Positions 54,553-63,831 of a DNA stretch of 64,000 nt are shown piece after piece. The DNA is taken from NCBI RefSeq assembly GCF_001757355.1, contig NZ_MINO01000002.1:62001-126000 (forward strand), in the 5' to 3' direction. The first letter of the stretch is position 1, and each line of letters opens with the position of its first letter. The position numbers and the translations under genes were made by a program. The stretch is from Sphingobium phenoxybenzoativorans (lineage in GTDB: Bacteria; Pseudomonadota; Alphaproteobacteria; Sphingomonadales; Sphingomonadaceae). Under the pieces are notes generated by a model. That model was not told where the DNA came from. It saw nothing but the letters and a program-made list of their open reading frames with translations, and made no database searches.

Positions 54553-55833
54553 TCATCCCGCCTTTTCGCGTTCCACCTCGCGCCAGCCAATGTCGCGGCG
54601 GCAGAAGCCGGTCGGGAAATCGATCCGGTCAACGGCGGCATAGGCGATGGCCTGCGCCTGTGTCGCGGAGCCGCCGGTCGCTGTGACATTCAGTACGCGC
54701 CCGCCATTGGCGACGAGCTTTCCATCTTTTAGCGCGGTGCCGGCATGGAAAACCTTTGCCCCATCCTGCTCAGCGCCATCCAGGCCGGAAATGGCGCCGC
54801 CCTTTTCCGGCGTGCCGGGATAGCCATTCGCCGCCATGACGATGGTCAGTGCCGTCTCATCGCGTAGCGTGACAGGGCCATGCTCCGCCAGCTTGCTCTG
54901 CGCCACGGCGAGCAGCAGTTCGACCAGATCGCCCTCCAGCCGCATCATCAGCACCTGGCATTCCGGGTCGCCGAACCGGGCGTTATATTCGATCAGTTTC
55001 GGCCCGGCGTCGGTCAGCATCAGCCCGGCATAGAGTACGCCGCTGTAAGGCATGCCTTCCGCCGCCAGCGTGTCCACGGTCGGCCGGATGATTTCCGCCA
55101 TGACGCGCGCTTCCAGCTCCGGGGTCAGGACAGGCGCAGGGCTGTACGCGCCCATGCCGCCAGTGTTTGGGCCAGTGTCGCCATCGCCGACGCGCTTATG
55201 GTCCTGCGCGGAGCCGAAGGGGATGACCGTAGAGCCATCAGTTAGGGCGAAGAAGCTTGCCTCCTCGCCGGTCATGAACTCCTCGATCACCACTTCCTCG
55301 CCGGCCTTGCCGAACGCGCCGGAAAACATCTCGGCGATCGCGTCCTCGGCCTCCTGCCGCGTCATGGCGATGATGACGCCCTTTCCGGCGGCGAGGCCAT
55401 CCGCCTTGATGACGACCGGTAGGCCGAAATCGTCGAGCGCGGCGAGTGCGCCATCCTTGCTCGTCAACCGCTCGTAACCGGCCGTCGGAATATTCGCACG
55501 CTTGCACAGGTCCTTGGTAAAACCCTTTGATCCTTCAAGCTGGGCGGGCTTCTTGTCCGGGCCGAACACCGGCACGCCCATGGTGCGCAGATTGTCGCCC
55601 AGGCCATCAACCAGCGGCGCTTCCGGCCCGATGACGACCAGGCCGATCGAATGGCGGATGCAGAAATCGAGGATGGCGCGATGATCGGCCGGATCGATAT
55701 CGACCAGCTCCGCATGCTGCGCTATGCCCGGATTGCCCGGCGCGGCGTAAAGCTGCGTGAGCAGAGGCGATTGCGCCATCCGCCATGCCAGCGCATGTTC
55801 GCGCCCACCGCCGCCAAGCAAAAGGATGTTCAT
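54553..55833 (-). CDS. purD: Phosphoribosylamine-glycine ligase
   Basis: The 426-residue ATP-grasp enzyme makes glycinamide ribonucleotide in purine synthesis. It opens with [20 protein letters not shown]; the ATP-grasp core holds [40 protein letters not shown] and [20 protein letters not shown], and the metal site is in [20 protein letters not shown]. The length is typical. xseA starts 8 bases away on the other strand, so they share a compact divergent promoter region. Confidence 0.96.
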   Translation of the reverse strand: MNILLLGGGGREHALAWRMAQSPLLTQLYAAPGNPGIAQHAELVDIDPADHRAILDFCIRHSIGLVVIGPEAPLVDGLGDNLRTMGVPVFGPDKKPAQLEGSKGFTKDLCKRANIPTAGYERLTSKDGALAALDDFGLPVVIKADGLAAGKGVIIAMTRQEAEDAIAEMFSGAFGKAGEEVVIEEFMTGEEASFFALTDGSTVIPFGSAQDHKRVGDGDTGPNTGGMGAYSPAPVLTPELEARVMAEIIRPTVDTLAAEGMPYSGVLYAGLMLTDAGPKLIEYNARFGDPECQVLMMRLEGDLVELLLAVAQSKLAEHGPVTLRDETALTIVMAANGYPGTPEKGGAISGLDGAEQDGAKVFHAGTALKDGKLVANGGRVLNVTATGGSATQAQAIAYAAVDRIDFPTGFCRRDIGWREVEREKAG

Positions 55834-55841
55834 CGCCCGTC

Positions 55842-57323
55842 ATGTCTCCTGAATATGATCCCGCCGGCCGCCTGTTAGCGGAGGAAACCCCCGGCGACAA
55901 CGCACCCCCCCTGAGTGTCAGCGAATTGTCAGGCATGTTGAAGCGCACGGTTGAGGATCGCTTCGGCCATGTGAAGCTGCGCGGCGAGATTTCCGGGTTC
56001 AAGCGCGCGGCGTCCGGCCATCTCTATCTGGCGCTGAAAGATGACAGCGCCGTCATTGACGGGGTGATGTGGAAGGGCGGGGCGGGGCGTCTCGCCTTTT
56101 CGCCGCAGGATGGCGTGGAGGTGATCGCCACCGGCAAGCTCACCACCTATCCGGGCCGGTCGAAATATCAGATCGTGATCGATCGGATGGAACTGGCGGG
56201 TGAGGGCGCGCTGATGGCGCTGCTCGAAAAACTCAAGCGCCAGCTCGGCGCGGAGGGGCTATTCGATCCCGCGCGCAAAGTCCCGCTGCCCTTTCTGCCC
56301 AAGGTGATTGGCGTAGTGACCTCGCCTACCGGTGCGGTCATCCGTGACATTTTGCATCGGCTGGAGGATCGCTGCCCGACGCATGTGCTGGTCTGGCCCG
56401 TGCTGGTGCAGGGCGAGAGCGCGGCGGCGCAGGTGGCGGCGGCGGTGCGCGGCTTTGATGCGATGCGCCCCGGCGGTCCAGTGCCGCGTCCCGATCTGGT
56501 GATCGTCGCGCGTGGCGGCGGGTCGATCGAGGATCTCTGGGCGTTTAATGAGGAAGCCGTGGTGCGTGCCGTGGCCGAGTGCAGCATCCCGATCATTTCG
56601 GCCGTCGGGCATGAGACCGACACGACGCTGTGTGACTATGCGGCCGACGTACGCGCGCCCACGCCCACCGCCGCCGCCGAAATGGCGGTGCCGGTCCGCG
56701 CAGAGCTGCTGGCGATGTTGACCGAAAGCGGTCTGCGCGCTGGGCGGGCTGTGCGGCGCGGTGCGGGGCAGGCGCGAGAGCGGCTGGAAACGCAGGTCCG
56801 CCTGATGCCTCGCCCCGACACGCTGCTCGCGCCGCAAAGGCAGAGGGCTGACGATCTGGGTAAACGGCTGGGGCGCGGGCTTCGCCATCGCCTTACCGAC
56901 GCGCGGCGGGAATTGTCGGACGCGGGCGGTGCGCTTCGCCCCATCCTCCTGCAGAACCGCCTCGCGCGGGAGTGGCAGCGGTTGCAGGGTGCGCGGCTGC
57001 GCCCGCAAATGCTGACCCGTCCGCTGGCTGACGGGCGGCAGGCGCTTGACCGGTTGTGGCGTCTGGCGGTTTCGCTGGACCCCGACCGGCCGCTTTCGCG
57101 CGGCTTCGCCAGGGTGATGGCGGGCGGCAAACTGATAAGGAGTGTGCATGACGCCAAGGCGGCAGGACACGTTATGTTGCACTTCCAAGACGGCGAAACC
57201 CCCGCCAGCATCGGCGGTGGGGTTGAGAAAGCGCCTCCGGCCGATATATCGGAACATAAGCAAGGCACGCGCAACAAGCCGCGTGCTCCTGATGAGACGC
57301 GGCAGCAGGACTTGTTCACCTGA
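55842..57323 (+). CDS. xseA: Exodeoxyribonuclease VII large subunit
   Basis: The 493-residue subunit degrades single-stranded DNA with XseB. The OB-fold N-terminus has [20 protein letters not shown] and [20 protein letters not shown]; the catalytic domain has [40 protein letters not shown] and [20 protein letters not shown]; a long Arg-rich coiled coil follows. The start at 55842 fits homologues and leaves the divergent gap to purD. The small subunit gene xseB is not here. Confidence 0.95.
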   Translation: MSPEYDPAGRLLAEETPGDNAPPLSVSELSGMLKRTVEDRFGHVKLRGEISGFKRAASGHLYLALKDDSAVIDGVMWKGGAGRLAFSPQDGVEVIATGKLTTYPGRSKYQIVIDRMELAGEGALMALLEKLKRQLGAEGLFDPARKVPLPFLPKVIGVVTSPTGAVIRDILHRLEDRCPTHVLVWPVLVQGESAAAQVAAAVRGFDAMRPGGPVPRPDLVIVARGGGSIEDLWAFNEEAVVRAVAECSIPIISAVGHETDTTLCDYAADVRAPTPTAAAEMAVPVRAELLAMLTESGLRAGRAVRRGAGQARERLETQVRLMPRPDTLLAPQRQRADDLGKRLGRGLRHRLTDARRELSDAGGALRPILLQNRLAREWQRLQGARLRPQMLTRPLADGRQALDRLWRLAVSLDPDRPLSRGFARVMAGGKLIRSVHDAKAAGHVMLHFQDGETPASIGGGVEKAPPADISEHKQGTRNKPRAPDETRQQDLFT

Positions 57324-57354
57324 CTTGCCACAGATACGGACCGGAATATCGCCT

Positions 57355-57582
57355 ATGCTCATGTCCAACAGCGAACGTCCGCCGGCGCGGCTTCATTACA
57401 TGGCGTACAGCTTTCGCGTGCTGACCGCCGGGGACCATGTGGTGTGCGCGGTCAGCGGCGCGCGTATCCCGCTGGAGGATTTGCGATACTGGAGCATCGC
57501 GCGGCAGGAAGCCTATGCGACCGCGCAACTTTCGGTCGAGGCGGAGATCAAGGACCGGGCCGCGCGCGGATTGCCGGGGTGA
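57355..57582 (+). CDS. DUF2093 family protein
   Basis: The 75-residue protein carries ARLHYMAYSFRVLTAGDHVV and AVSGARIPLEDLRYWSIARQ, then EAYATAQLSVEAEI, which are the DUF2093 pattern with its conserved Cys and aromatic residues. The family is confined to alphaproteobacteria and has no known role. It lies 31 bases after xseA and 2 bases before the M23 peptidase gene, in one transcript with both. Confidence 0.8.
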   Translation: MLMSNSERPPARLHYMAYSFRVLTAGDHVVCAVSGARIPLEDLRYWSIARQEAYATAQLSVEAEIKDRAARGLPG

Positions 57583-57584
57583 AC

Positions 57585-58502
57585 ATGCGCATAGCGCCGG
57601 GACTTGCCGTCCTTGGCCTTCTCGCCGGATGTGCGGCGCCCAGGCAGGCTGGACCGGAACCAGCCATCGCCAGCGTGCCAGAGGTCAAGATCACCCAGGA
57701 GCCATCCCGGACTGACTTCGCCTTTGAAGGCGCAATCACCCAGGGCGGTGCCGTCATAGGCACTGCGCCGAGCGGCACAGTGGCTTTGCGCTTTGGCGCC
57801 ATGACGGTTCCCGTCGCTGATGACGGGCGCTTTCTGATCGCCTTCGACCGTGATGCGGGACCTGTCGCCACGCTGTCCGCGCGCTTGGCGGACGGAACAA
57901 GCATCGCCAAATCGCTGAACGTCCTCCCGCGCGCCTGGCGGCTGGAGAGGGTCGATGCCCCCCTGCGCCCGGTCGCCAGCAGCGAAGCCTTCATGACAAT
58001 CCGCAAGCCGGAACTGGACCGTATTGCGGCTGCCCGCGCCGTCCAGACCGGCAGTCAGGGATGGCGTCAGCGGTTCATATGGCCACGCACCGGCCGCATC
58101 TCCGGCCTGTTCGGCGCGCAGCGCATCTATCGCGGGGAGCCTGGGGCCTATCATGGCGGCATCGACATCGCCGCCGCGACGGGCGCGCCGGTGCTTGCGC
58201 CCGCCGATGGCGTCGTCATCCTCGCCGCCGCTGCGCCCTTCACGCTGGAGGGGTATCTGCTGATGATCGATCATGGCGCCGGTCTCAACAGCGCCTTCCT
58301 GCACCTCTCGCGTATAGACGTGAAGGAAGGGCAGGCGGTGAAGAAGGGGCAATTGATCGGTGCGGTGGGCAGCACTGGCCGGGCGACCGGTGCGCATCTC
58401 CACTGGGGATTGAAATGGAACGACGCGCGTATCGACCCGCTGCTGCTTACGGGGCCGATGCCGGGCGCTGGTGCGTCTGATCCCGGTATGCCCAGCGACT
58501 AG
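57585..58502 (+). CDS. M23 family metallopeptidase lipoprotein (LytM domain)
   Basis: The 305-residue protein has a lipoprotein signal (MRIAPGLAVLGLLAGC) and a linker of about 140 residues. Its C-terminal LytM domain contains the zinc ligands in GAYHGGIDIAAATGAPV (H and D) and in TGAHLHWGLKWNDARIDPLL (the second His pair). It would cut peptidoglycan cross-bridges or act as an activator of amidases. The start at 57585 overlaps no gene but follows DUF2093 closely. Both Zn-site His are kept, so an active enzyme is expected. Confidence 0.88.
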   Translation: MRIAPGLAVLGLLAGCAAPRQAGPEPAIASVPEVKITQEPSRTDFAFEGAITQGGAVIGTAPSGTVALRFGAMTVPVADDGRFLIAFDRDAGPVATLSARLADGTSIAKSLNVLPRAWRLERVDAPLRPVASSEAFMTIRKPELDRIAAARAVQTGSQGWRQRFIWPRTGRISGLFGAQRIYRGEPGAYHGGIDIAAATGAPVLAPADGVVILAAAAPFTLEGYLLMIDHGAGLNSAFLHLSRIDVKEGQAVKKGQLIGAVGSTGRATGAHLHWGLKWNDARIDPLLLTGPMPGAGASDPGMPSD

Positions 58503-58505
58503 CAA

Positions 58506-59075
58506 TTACCCGACGCGTTTGATCTTCACCGCTGGCCAGCCGTTGACGCTGGCCTTGTAAGAGCCGAGCGCTGCGCGTTTTATGCTGATCTTCAAACCTG
58601 GCTTTGGCGTGCCGTAGGGCATTGGATCGGCTGTCTGCCACTGCGATCCGTCCTCAAGTGTGAATACCCAGATGCCATAGGACATAGCGCGAAGATTTTT
58701 GATTGTGTCATCGATTTGCGTGACTCGGTTTTCGTCCTCATCGTCATTTTTGTCGTCATCACCGCCGCCCAGAAAAGGCAGCTTCGGCATGGAAAAGCCG
58801 AACAGGGATCGGCGGGTCTGACGCACATCCTCTTTGTCCATCACGACGACTTCATTTTTCTCTGTCGCCGATTCGATGGCGGAGACCTGTTCGTCATAGC
58901 AGGCGAGACGGGCGGCTGAATCCGTGATCGCGCGGCAGTCCAGAAGTTTGCTCAATGCGCGGGGAGGAGCTTTTTGCGCGGCTTGTACGGGGATTGCCAG
59001 CACAATGCCGGCGCACACCAATGTCGCGCCGATCCTGGTGGCTATTCTGTCCTTCTGCACCCCGGTCCTCCACAT
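58506..59075 (-). CDS. Hypothetical exported protein
   Basis: The 189-residue protein has a signal sequence (RIGATLVCAGIVLAIPVQAA). Its first domain contains LLDCRAITDSAARLACYDEQ, a C-x(n)-R-L-A-C-Y-D motif also seen in VasI-like proteins, where the two Cys form a disulfide. A strongly acidic Asp/Glu-rich linker (GGGDDDKNDDEDENRV) follows, then a beta-rich end with IWVFTLEDGSQWQTADPMPY. No type VI genes lie near. It converges on the M23 gene with three bases between stops. Confidence 0.6.
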   Translation of the reverse strand: MWRTGVQKDRIATRIGATLVCAGIVLAIPVQAAQKAPPRALSKLLDCRAITDSAARLACYDEQVSAIESATEKNEVVVMDKEDVRQTRRSLFGFSMPKLPFLGGGDDDKNDDEDENRVTQIDDTIKNLRAMSYGIWVFTLEDGSQWQTADPMPYGTPKPGLKISIKRAALGSYKASVNGWPAVKIKRVG

Positions 59076-59458
59076 TCAGCAACGCTGCGGACGCTTATAG
59101 GAGCAAATGGGGACGGGCCGCTAGACCAAGGCAAGCGTGGTGCGCGGCAATGGCTTGGGCAAGCAAAAAACTATCTGGGCCAAAAGCCTGACTTTTCCTG
59201 TCGAATTCGCATTTTTTGTAACAACAAAATTGCAAAACCTTAAGATTTTGAGTCAATGGGCAGGCATGTGGTAAATTTGCTACACGATCGTGCAAAAGCA
59301 AAAACCAGCCATTCCCGCGCTTTACAGCCGTTGTGCGCCCGCGCAGATTGCGCCGCAGCCGTTTGGGATGTCACGCTGTCGGGCACTCCATCCTGAACGC
59401 AAGTAAATTGGGGCAGGCAAAAAAAGCCTGTCACAACTCCAGAGCAAGGGACTGGATA
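59076..59458. other. AT-rich leader of the large TonB receptor gene
   Basis: This 383-base gap has no plausible gene. From about 59200 it is much richer in A and T than its surroundings. It holds CACGATCGTG (59283-59292), a perfect 10-bp palindrome, and a long A-rich stretch. I cannot assign -35 and -10 boxes with confidence. It probably carries the receptor's promoter and operator. Confidence 0.4.
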
Positions 59459-62400
59459 GTGAAAAAAATATCTATGACGGCGCGACTGCGCTCGACCGTT
59501 GCACCTGCCATTTTTGGTGCGGCGCTCATCTCCATGCCTGCTTTTGCGCAGGACGCCCCCCAGACCGCCGATGACGCCTCCGAAGGCGAAGCGATCATCG
59601 TTACCGGTTCGCGCATTCAGCAGGCGAACCTGACGTCGGCCGCTCCGGTCACCGTCGTCAACGTCAAGGATATCCGTGCACAGGGCACGACCCGCGTTGA
59701 AGATCTTCTGAACACTCTGCCGTCGGTGTCGGCTGGCCAGTCGAGCGGCGTGTCCAACGCCGCAACCGGCACGGCGACCGTCGACCTTCGCGGTCTTGGC
59801 GTGGCCCGTACGCTTGTTCTGGTCAACGGCCGCCGCCTGATGCCGGGCGATCCCGCTGACTCCTCGGCGGATTTGAACGCGATTCCCGCCACCCTGATCA
59901 AGCGCATTGAAGTGCTGACGGGCGGCGCATCGTCGACTTACGGCGCGGACGCGGTTGCCGGCGTTGTCAACTTCATGATTGATACCGACTATACGGGTTT
60001 CCGTCTGGACGCCCAGTACAGCATGTATCAGCACAACAACCGCAACAAGGTGGTTCCGCCGCTGCTCGATGCGCGTCAGCAGGCCGGCTTTGACGGTTAC
60101 AGCTATCCGAGCGGCAGCGTCCTTGACGGTGGCACGATCGACCTGTCGGCGACTGTCGGCACCGACTTCGATGACGGCCGTGGCCATATCACTGCCTATG
60201 CCGGCTATCGCAAGGTCAAGGCGATCACGCAGGATCGTCGCGACTACAGCGCCTGTACGCTGCAGGATACCGCGACTGCGCTGCAGTGCGGCGGTTCGGC
60301 GACTTCGGCCGAGGGCAACATCGTTGCCTATGCGGACGGCACGTCGACCTTCTTCAACTTCGGCCCCAACCGCACGCTGCTGCCTGGACCGACGCGCTAC
60401 AACTTCGCGCCGACCAACTATTATCAGCGTCCTGACGAGCGTTACACCGCCGGTTTCTTCGCGAACTATGAAATCAATGACTCCATCAAGCCTTATGTGG
60501 AGTTCATGTTCATGGACGACCGGACGCTGGCGCAGATCGCGCCGTCCGGTGACTTCGGCAACACGCTGCAGATCAACTCGGACAACCCGCTAATCTCGGC
60601 TCAGCAGCGCGACATTCTGTTCAGCGCGGACAATCTGGTGAACGGCTATCTCGGCAGCTTCCCGCTGACCAACGTGTCCAATCCCGGTTTCGCTCCCAGC
60701 ACCTTCATCGATCCGACGACCGGTGCGACCTACAACCGCGGTTTCATGCAGTTGCTGCGTCGTAACGTCGAGGGCGGCCCCCGTATCGCTGACCTTCAGC
60801 ACACGCAGTTCCGCACGATCATCGGTTCGAAGGGCGATCTGTCGCCTGCCTGGTCCTATGATGCCTATTATCAGTATGGCCGCACCAACTACTCGCAGGT
60901 CTATTCCAACGAGTTCTCGGTTGCTCGCCTGACCAACGCACTGGATGCCGTTACCGACACCCGTGCAGGTAGCGCGACTTTCGGTCAGCCGATCTGCCGC
61001 TCGGTCCTGAGCGGCTCGGATCTGAACTGCGTGCCTTACGACGTGTTCTCTGGTGCGCCCGCTTCGCAGGCCTCGATCGATTATCTGTCGGCGACCGGCT
61101 TCCAGAAGGCGGTTCTCTCCGAACAGGTCGTCAGTGCGTCGATAACCGGTCTGCTTGGCGAATATGGCTTCAAGTCGCCGCTGGCTGAAGATGGCGTCGC
61201 GCTGAACCTGGGTGCTGAATATCGTAAGGAATCGCTGGACCTGAAGACCGACCAGGCCTTCTCGACCGGCGACCTGACCGGCCAGGGTGCACCGACCCTG
61301 CCGATCCAGGGCAGCTTCAACGTCAAGGAAGTGTTCGGCGAAATCCAGATCCCGCTCGTCCAGAACGGCTTCGTGGATACGCTCGCCCTGAATGGTGGCT
61401 ATCGCTACTCGAAGTACAGCATTTCGAACGGCAACGAGTTCAGCACCGACACCTACAAGTTCGGCATCGAATTCGCGCCGGTCAGCGATATCCGCTTCCG
61501 CGCCAGCTACAACCGTGCGGCGCGTGCGCCGAACCTGCAGGAACTGTTCGCTCCGAACATCATCGCGCTCGATGGTTCGACCGATCCGTGCTCCGGCTTC
61601 GTGATCACGGCAGCCGACGTTGGCTGTCTTGCCCAGGGCCTGGCCATTGGCGACACCGTCACGCCGAACCCGGCTGGCCAGTATAACGGTCTGATCGGTG
61701 GCACGGCGACGCTGCGTCCCGAAAAGGCGACCACGAAGACTCTGGGTGTCGTGATCCAGCCGCGCTTCCTGCCGCGTTTCGCCCTGACTGTCGATTATTA
61801 CGACATCAAGGTCGATGGCGCGATCCAGGGCTTCGGTTCCGACGCGATCGTGAACTTCTGTACCGCTACGGCTGATCCGACGGCTTGCGCCCTGATCAAT
61901 CGTAACCCGGTCAACGGTTCGCTGTGGCTGACGTCCGATGGCTACATCACCAATCTGCAGCAGAACATCGGTGGCGTCCGCACGAAGGGTATCGACGTCG
62001 GTGCTTCCTACTCGCACGACATCGGTGAAACCGGCACCGTCAGCCTGAACTTCCAGGGCACCTATCTCGACAAATTCTATGTCGATAACGGTCTCTCGGA
62101 GCCTTATGACTGCGCTGGTTACTATGGTTCGACCTGCTCTGCCGGTGGCGTTCCGTCGGCTCCGAACGCTCGTTGGAGGCACAAGGCTCGCGCCAGCTTC
62201 GACATGCCGAACGGTCTGGGCTTCTCGCTGCAGTGGCGCTATTTCGGCCCGGTCAAGGTCGACTTCCGCAACCCCAGCTCGACGACGCAGGGTTCGTTCG
62301 ATCCGTTCTCGTCGCGCCTTGGCGCACAGAGCTACTTCGATCTGTCGACCAGCTACCGGTTCGCTGGCAAGTATGAGTTCCGCCTGGGCGTGAACAACAT

Positions 62401-62551
62401 TCTTGACCGTCAGCCGCCGCTCGTCACCTCTGGTCGCTCCAGCGGTGCCAACAACCAGTGCCCCACCGGGCCCTGCAACGGCAACACCTATCCGGCGGTG
62501 TACGACGCTCTTGGTCGTTACATCTTCGCAGGCATCACGCTCGACTTCTAA
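59459..62551 (+). CDS. Large TonB-dependent receptor with downstream beta-hydroxylase
   Basis: The 1030-residue outer-membrane receptor starts at a GTG (59459) preceded by AAGGGA; its signal peptide is KKISMTARLRSTVAPAIFGA with a cut after AFAQ. The plug has the TonB-box-like EAIIVTGSRIQQA, then TRVEDLLNTLPSVSAGQSSG and RTLVLVNGRRLMPGDPADSS, and the barrel ends in IFAGITLDF. Several Cys occur in extracellular-loop regions. The type is the long one found in sphingomonads and Caulobacter. The hydroxylase and TPR genes follow, after a terminator. Confidence 0.9.
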   Translation: MKKISMTARLRSTVAPAIFGAALISMPAFAQDAPQTADDASEGEAIIVTGSRIQQANLTSAAPVTVVNVKDIRAQGTTRVEDLLNTLPSVSAGQSSGVSNAATGTATVDLRGLGVARTLVLVNGRRLMPGDPADSSADLNAIPATLIKRIEVLTGGASSTYGADAVAGVVNFMIDTDYTGFRLDAQYSMYQHNNRNKVVPPLLDARQQAGFDGYSYPSGSVLDGGTIDLSATVGTDFDDGRGHITAYAGYRKVKAITQDRRDYSACTLQDTATALQCGGSATSAEGNIVAYADGTSTFFNFGPNRTLLPGPTRYNFAPTNYYQRPDERYTAGFFANYEINDSIKPYVEFMFMDDRTLAQIAPSGDFGNTLQINSDNPLISAQQRDILFSADNLVNGYLGSFPLTNVSNPGFAPSTFIDPTTGATYNRGFMQLLRRNVEGGPRIADLQHTQFRTIIGSKGDLSPAWSYDAYYQYGRTNYSQVYSNEFSVARLTNALDAVTDTRAGSATFGQPICRSVLSGSDLNCVPYDVFSGAPASQASIDYLSATGFQKAVLSEQVVSASITGLLGEYGFKSPLAEDGVALNLGAEYRKESLDLKTDQAFSTGDLTGQGAPTLPIQGSFNVKEVFGEIQIPLVQNGFVDTLALNGGYRYSKYSISNGNEFSTDTYKFGIEFAPVSDIRFRASYNRAARAPNLQELFAPNIIALDGSTDPCSGFVITAADVGCLAQGLAIGDTVTPNPAGQYNGLIGGTATLRPEKATTKTLGVVIQPRFLPRFALTVDYYDIKVDGAIQGFGSDAIVNFCTATADPTACALINRNPVNGSLWLTSDGYITNLQQNIGGVRTKGIDVGASYSHDIGETGTVSLNFQGTYLDKFYVDNGLSEPYDCAGYYGSTCSAGGVPSAPNARWRHKARASFDMPNGLGFSLQWRYFGPVKVDFRNPSSTTQGSFDPFSSRLGAQSYFDLSTSYRFAGKYEFRLGVNNILDRQPPLVTSGRSSGANNQCPTGPCNGNTYPAVYDALGRYIFAGITLDF

Positions 62552-62573
62552 GCGTCATGCAGGGATAAGGAGA

Positions 62574-62606
62574 GGCGGCGGTCCCAAGGGCCGCCGCCTT
62601 TTTCTT
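62574..62606 (+). terminator. Rho-independent terminator after the TonB receptor
   Basis: GGCGGCGG (62574-62581) pairs with CCGCCGCC (62591-62598) around a 9-base loop, followed by TTTTTCTTT. It lies 22 bases after the receptor stop and 22 bases before the next start, so the following genes may rely on partial read-through. Confidence 0.85.
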
Positions 62607-62627
62607 TGCCTTCCGCGGAGACAGAAT

Positions 62628-63788
62628 TTGCAGGAAAGCGCACAGCCCCTAGCTGCTCAGGCCGATCGCGCAGCGGCTGCGGGTGATTTTCCTCAAGCGC
62701 GCAGATTGTTGCAGTCGGCCATTTCAGGGGAAAAGGCCAATGTCGATCTCTGGTTGAAACTCGCAGCGATCTGCCGTGCGCAAGGCGATATTCCCGCGGC
62801 TCTTGCAGCAGTTGCTGAAGCATTGAAGCTGGAGCCTCTGCACTTCGTTGCCCTGTTGTTGAACGCCAGCCTTTTGGAACGGCATGGGGCGCCGGATGCG
62901 GACGAACATTTCGGGCGCGCGCTGGCGCAAATGCCCGATGAACCGCTACCGCCGCAAATGGCCGCGATGGTTCGCCATGCTCAGGAACGATATCGCGCTT
63001 TTCAGGCGCAGACAGACGCGCATTTGTCTGCGGCCATCGGCAACGCCGTGCCTCAAGCCAGCGAAGGTGACGCAAGACGGTTGAACCGGTTCCGCACCAA
63101 TGTCGCGCGTATTACGTCCACCTATCATTCGGAACCGACCGACTATCATTATCCCGGACTTGCGGAGTTCGAATTCTTCGACCGGGACCGGTTCGATTGG
63201 CTCGAACGGCTTGAAGCGGCGACCGAAGGGATCGCCGAAGATTTTGCGCGCGTTGCTGCTGCCGAACGCAGGGAACTGGTGCCCTATGTGCAGTATCCGG
63301 AAGGCGTGCCGCTACGCCAGTGGGAGGCGCTCAATCATTCGCGCGACTGGCTCGCCATCCACCTCGTGCGTAATGGCGAAATCGTCGAGGCGAATGCCCG
63401 GCATTGCGGATTCACGATGGACCTGCTCAGGACGCTGCCCCAGCCCGCCATCGATCAGGTTTCGCCCAATGCGATGTTTTCGCTGCTCGCTCCCGGCGCG
63501 CATATCCCGCCGCATCATGGGATCACCAATACCCGTCTTGTTTGCCACCTGCCGTTGATCGTCCCGGAAAATTGCTGGTTTCGCGTTGGCGCGGACCGGC
63601 GTCTATGGCGACGGGGCGAGGCTTGGTTGTTCGATGATACGATCGAACATGAGGCGGCGAATGAGAGTGATGCGCTGCGCGTGGTGTTTATTTGTGACAT
63701 TTGGCATCCAGACTTAAATGCGCAGGAGCGCGCTGGCGTTCGTGCCGTGATTGAAGCGCATGAGAACAGAGGTAATGGCGCCCTCTAA
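62628..63788 (+). CDS. TPR protein with aspartyl/asparaginyl beta-hydroxylase domain
   Basis: The 386-residue protein joins TPR-like repeats (residues 1-130; AAAAGDFPQARRLLQSAISG and [20 protein letters not shown]) to a 2-oxoglutarate/Fe(II) hydroxylase of the aspartyl beta-hydroxylase type. The hydroxylase is shown by SLLAPGAHIPPHHGITNTRL, VCHLPLIVPENCWFRVGADR, and WLFDDTIEHEAANESDALRV, with the two His metal ligands. The start is a TTG at 62628 with GGAG before it. A terminator separates it from the receptor, though the spacing (about 20 bases) suggests a shared function. The hydroxylated target is unknown. Confidence 0.8.
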   Translation: MQESAQPLAAQADRAAAAGDFPQARRLLQSAISGEKANVDLWLKLAAICRAQGDIPAALAAVAEALKLEPLHFVALLLNASLLERHGAPDADEHFGRALAQMPDEPLPPQMAAMVRHAQERYRAFQAQTDAHLSAAIGNAVPQASEGDARRLNRFRTNVARITSTYHSEPTDYHYPGLAEFEFFDRDRFDWLERLEAATEGIAEDFARVAAAERRELVPYVQYPEGVPLRQWEALNHSRDWLAIHLVRNGEIVEANARHCGFTMDLLRTLPQPAIDQVSPNAMFSLLAPGAHIPPHHGITNTRLVCHLPLIVPENCWFRVGADRRLWRRGEAWLFDDTIEHEAANESDALRVVFICDIWHPDLNAQERAGVRAVIEAHENRGNGAL

Positions 63789-63831
63789 AGCCCATATATG
63801 TCTCTGCACTATTCGTTGATGGGAGAATGAC

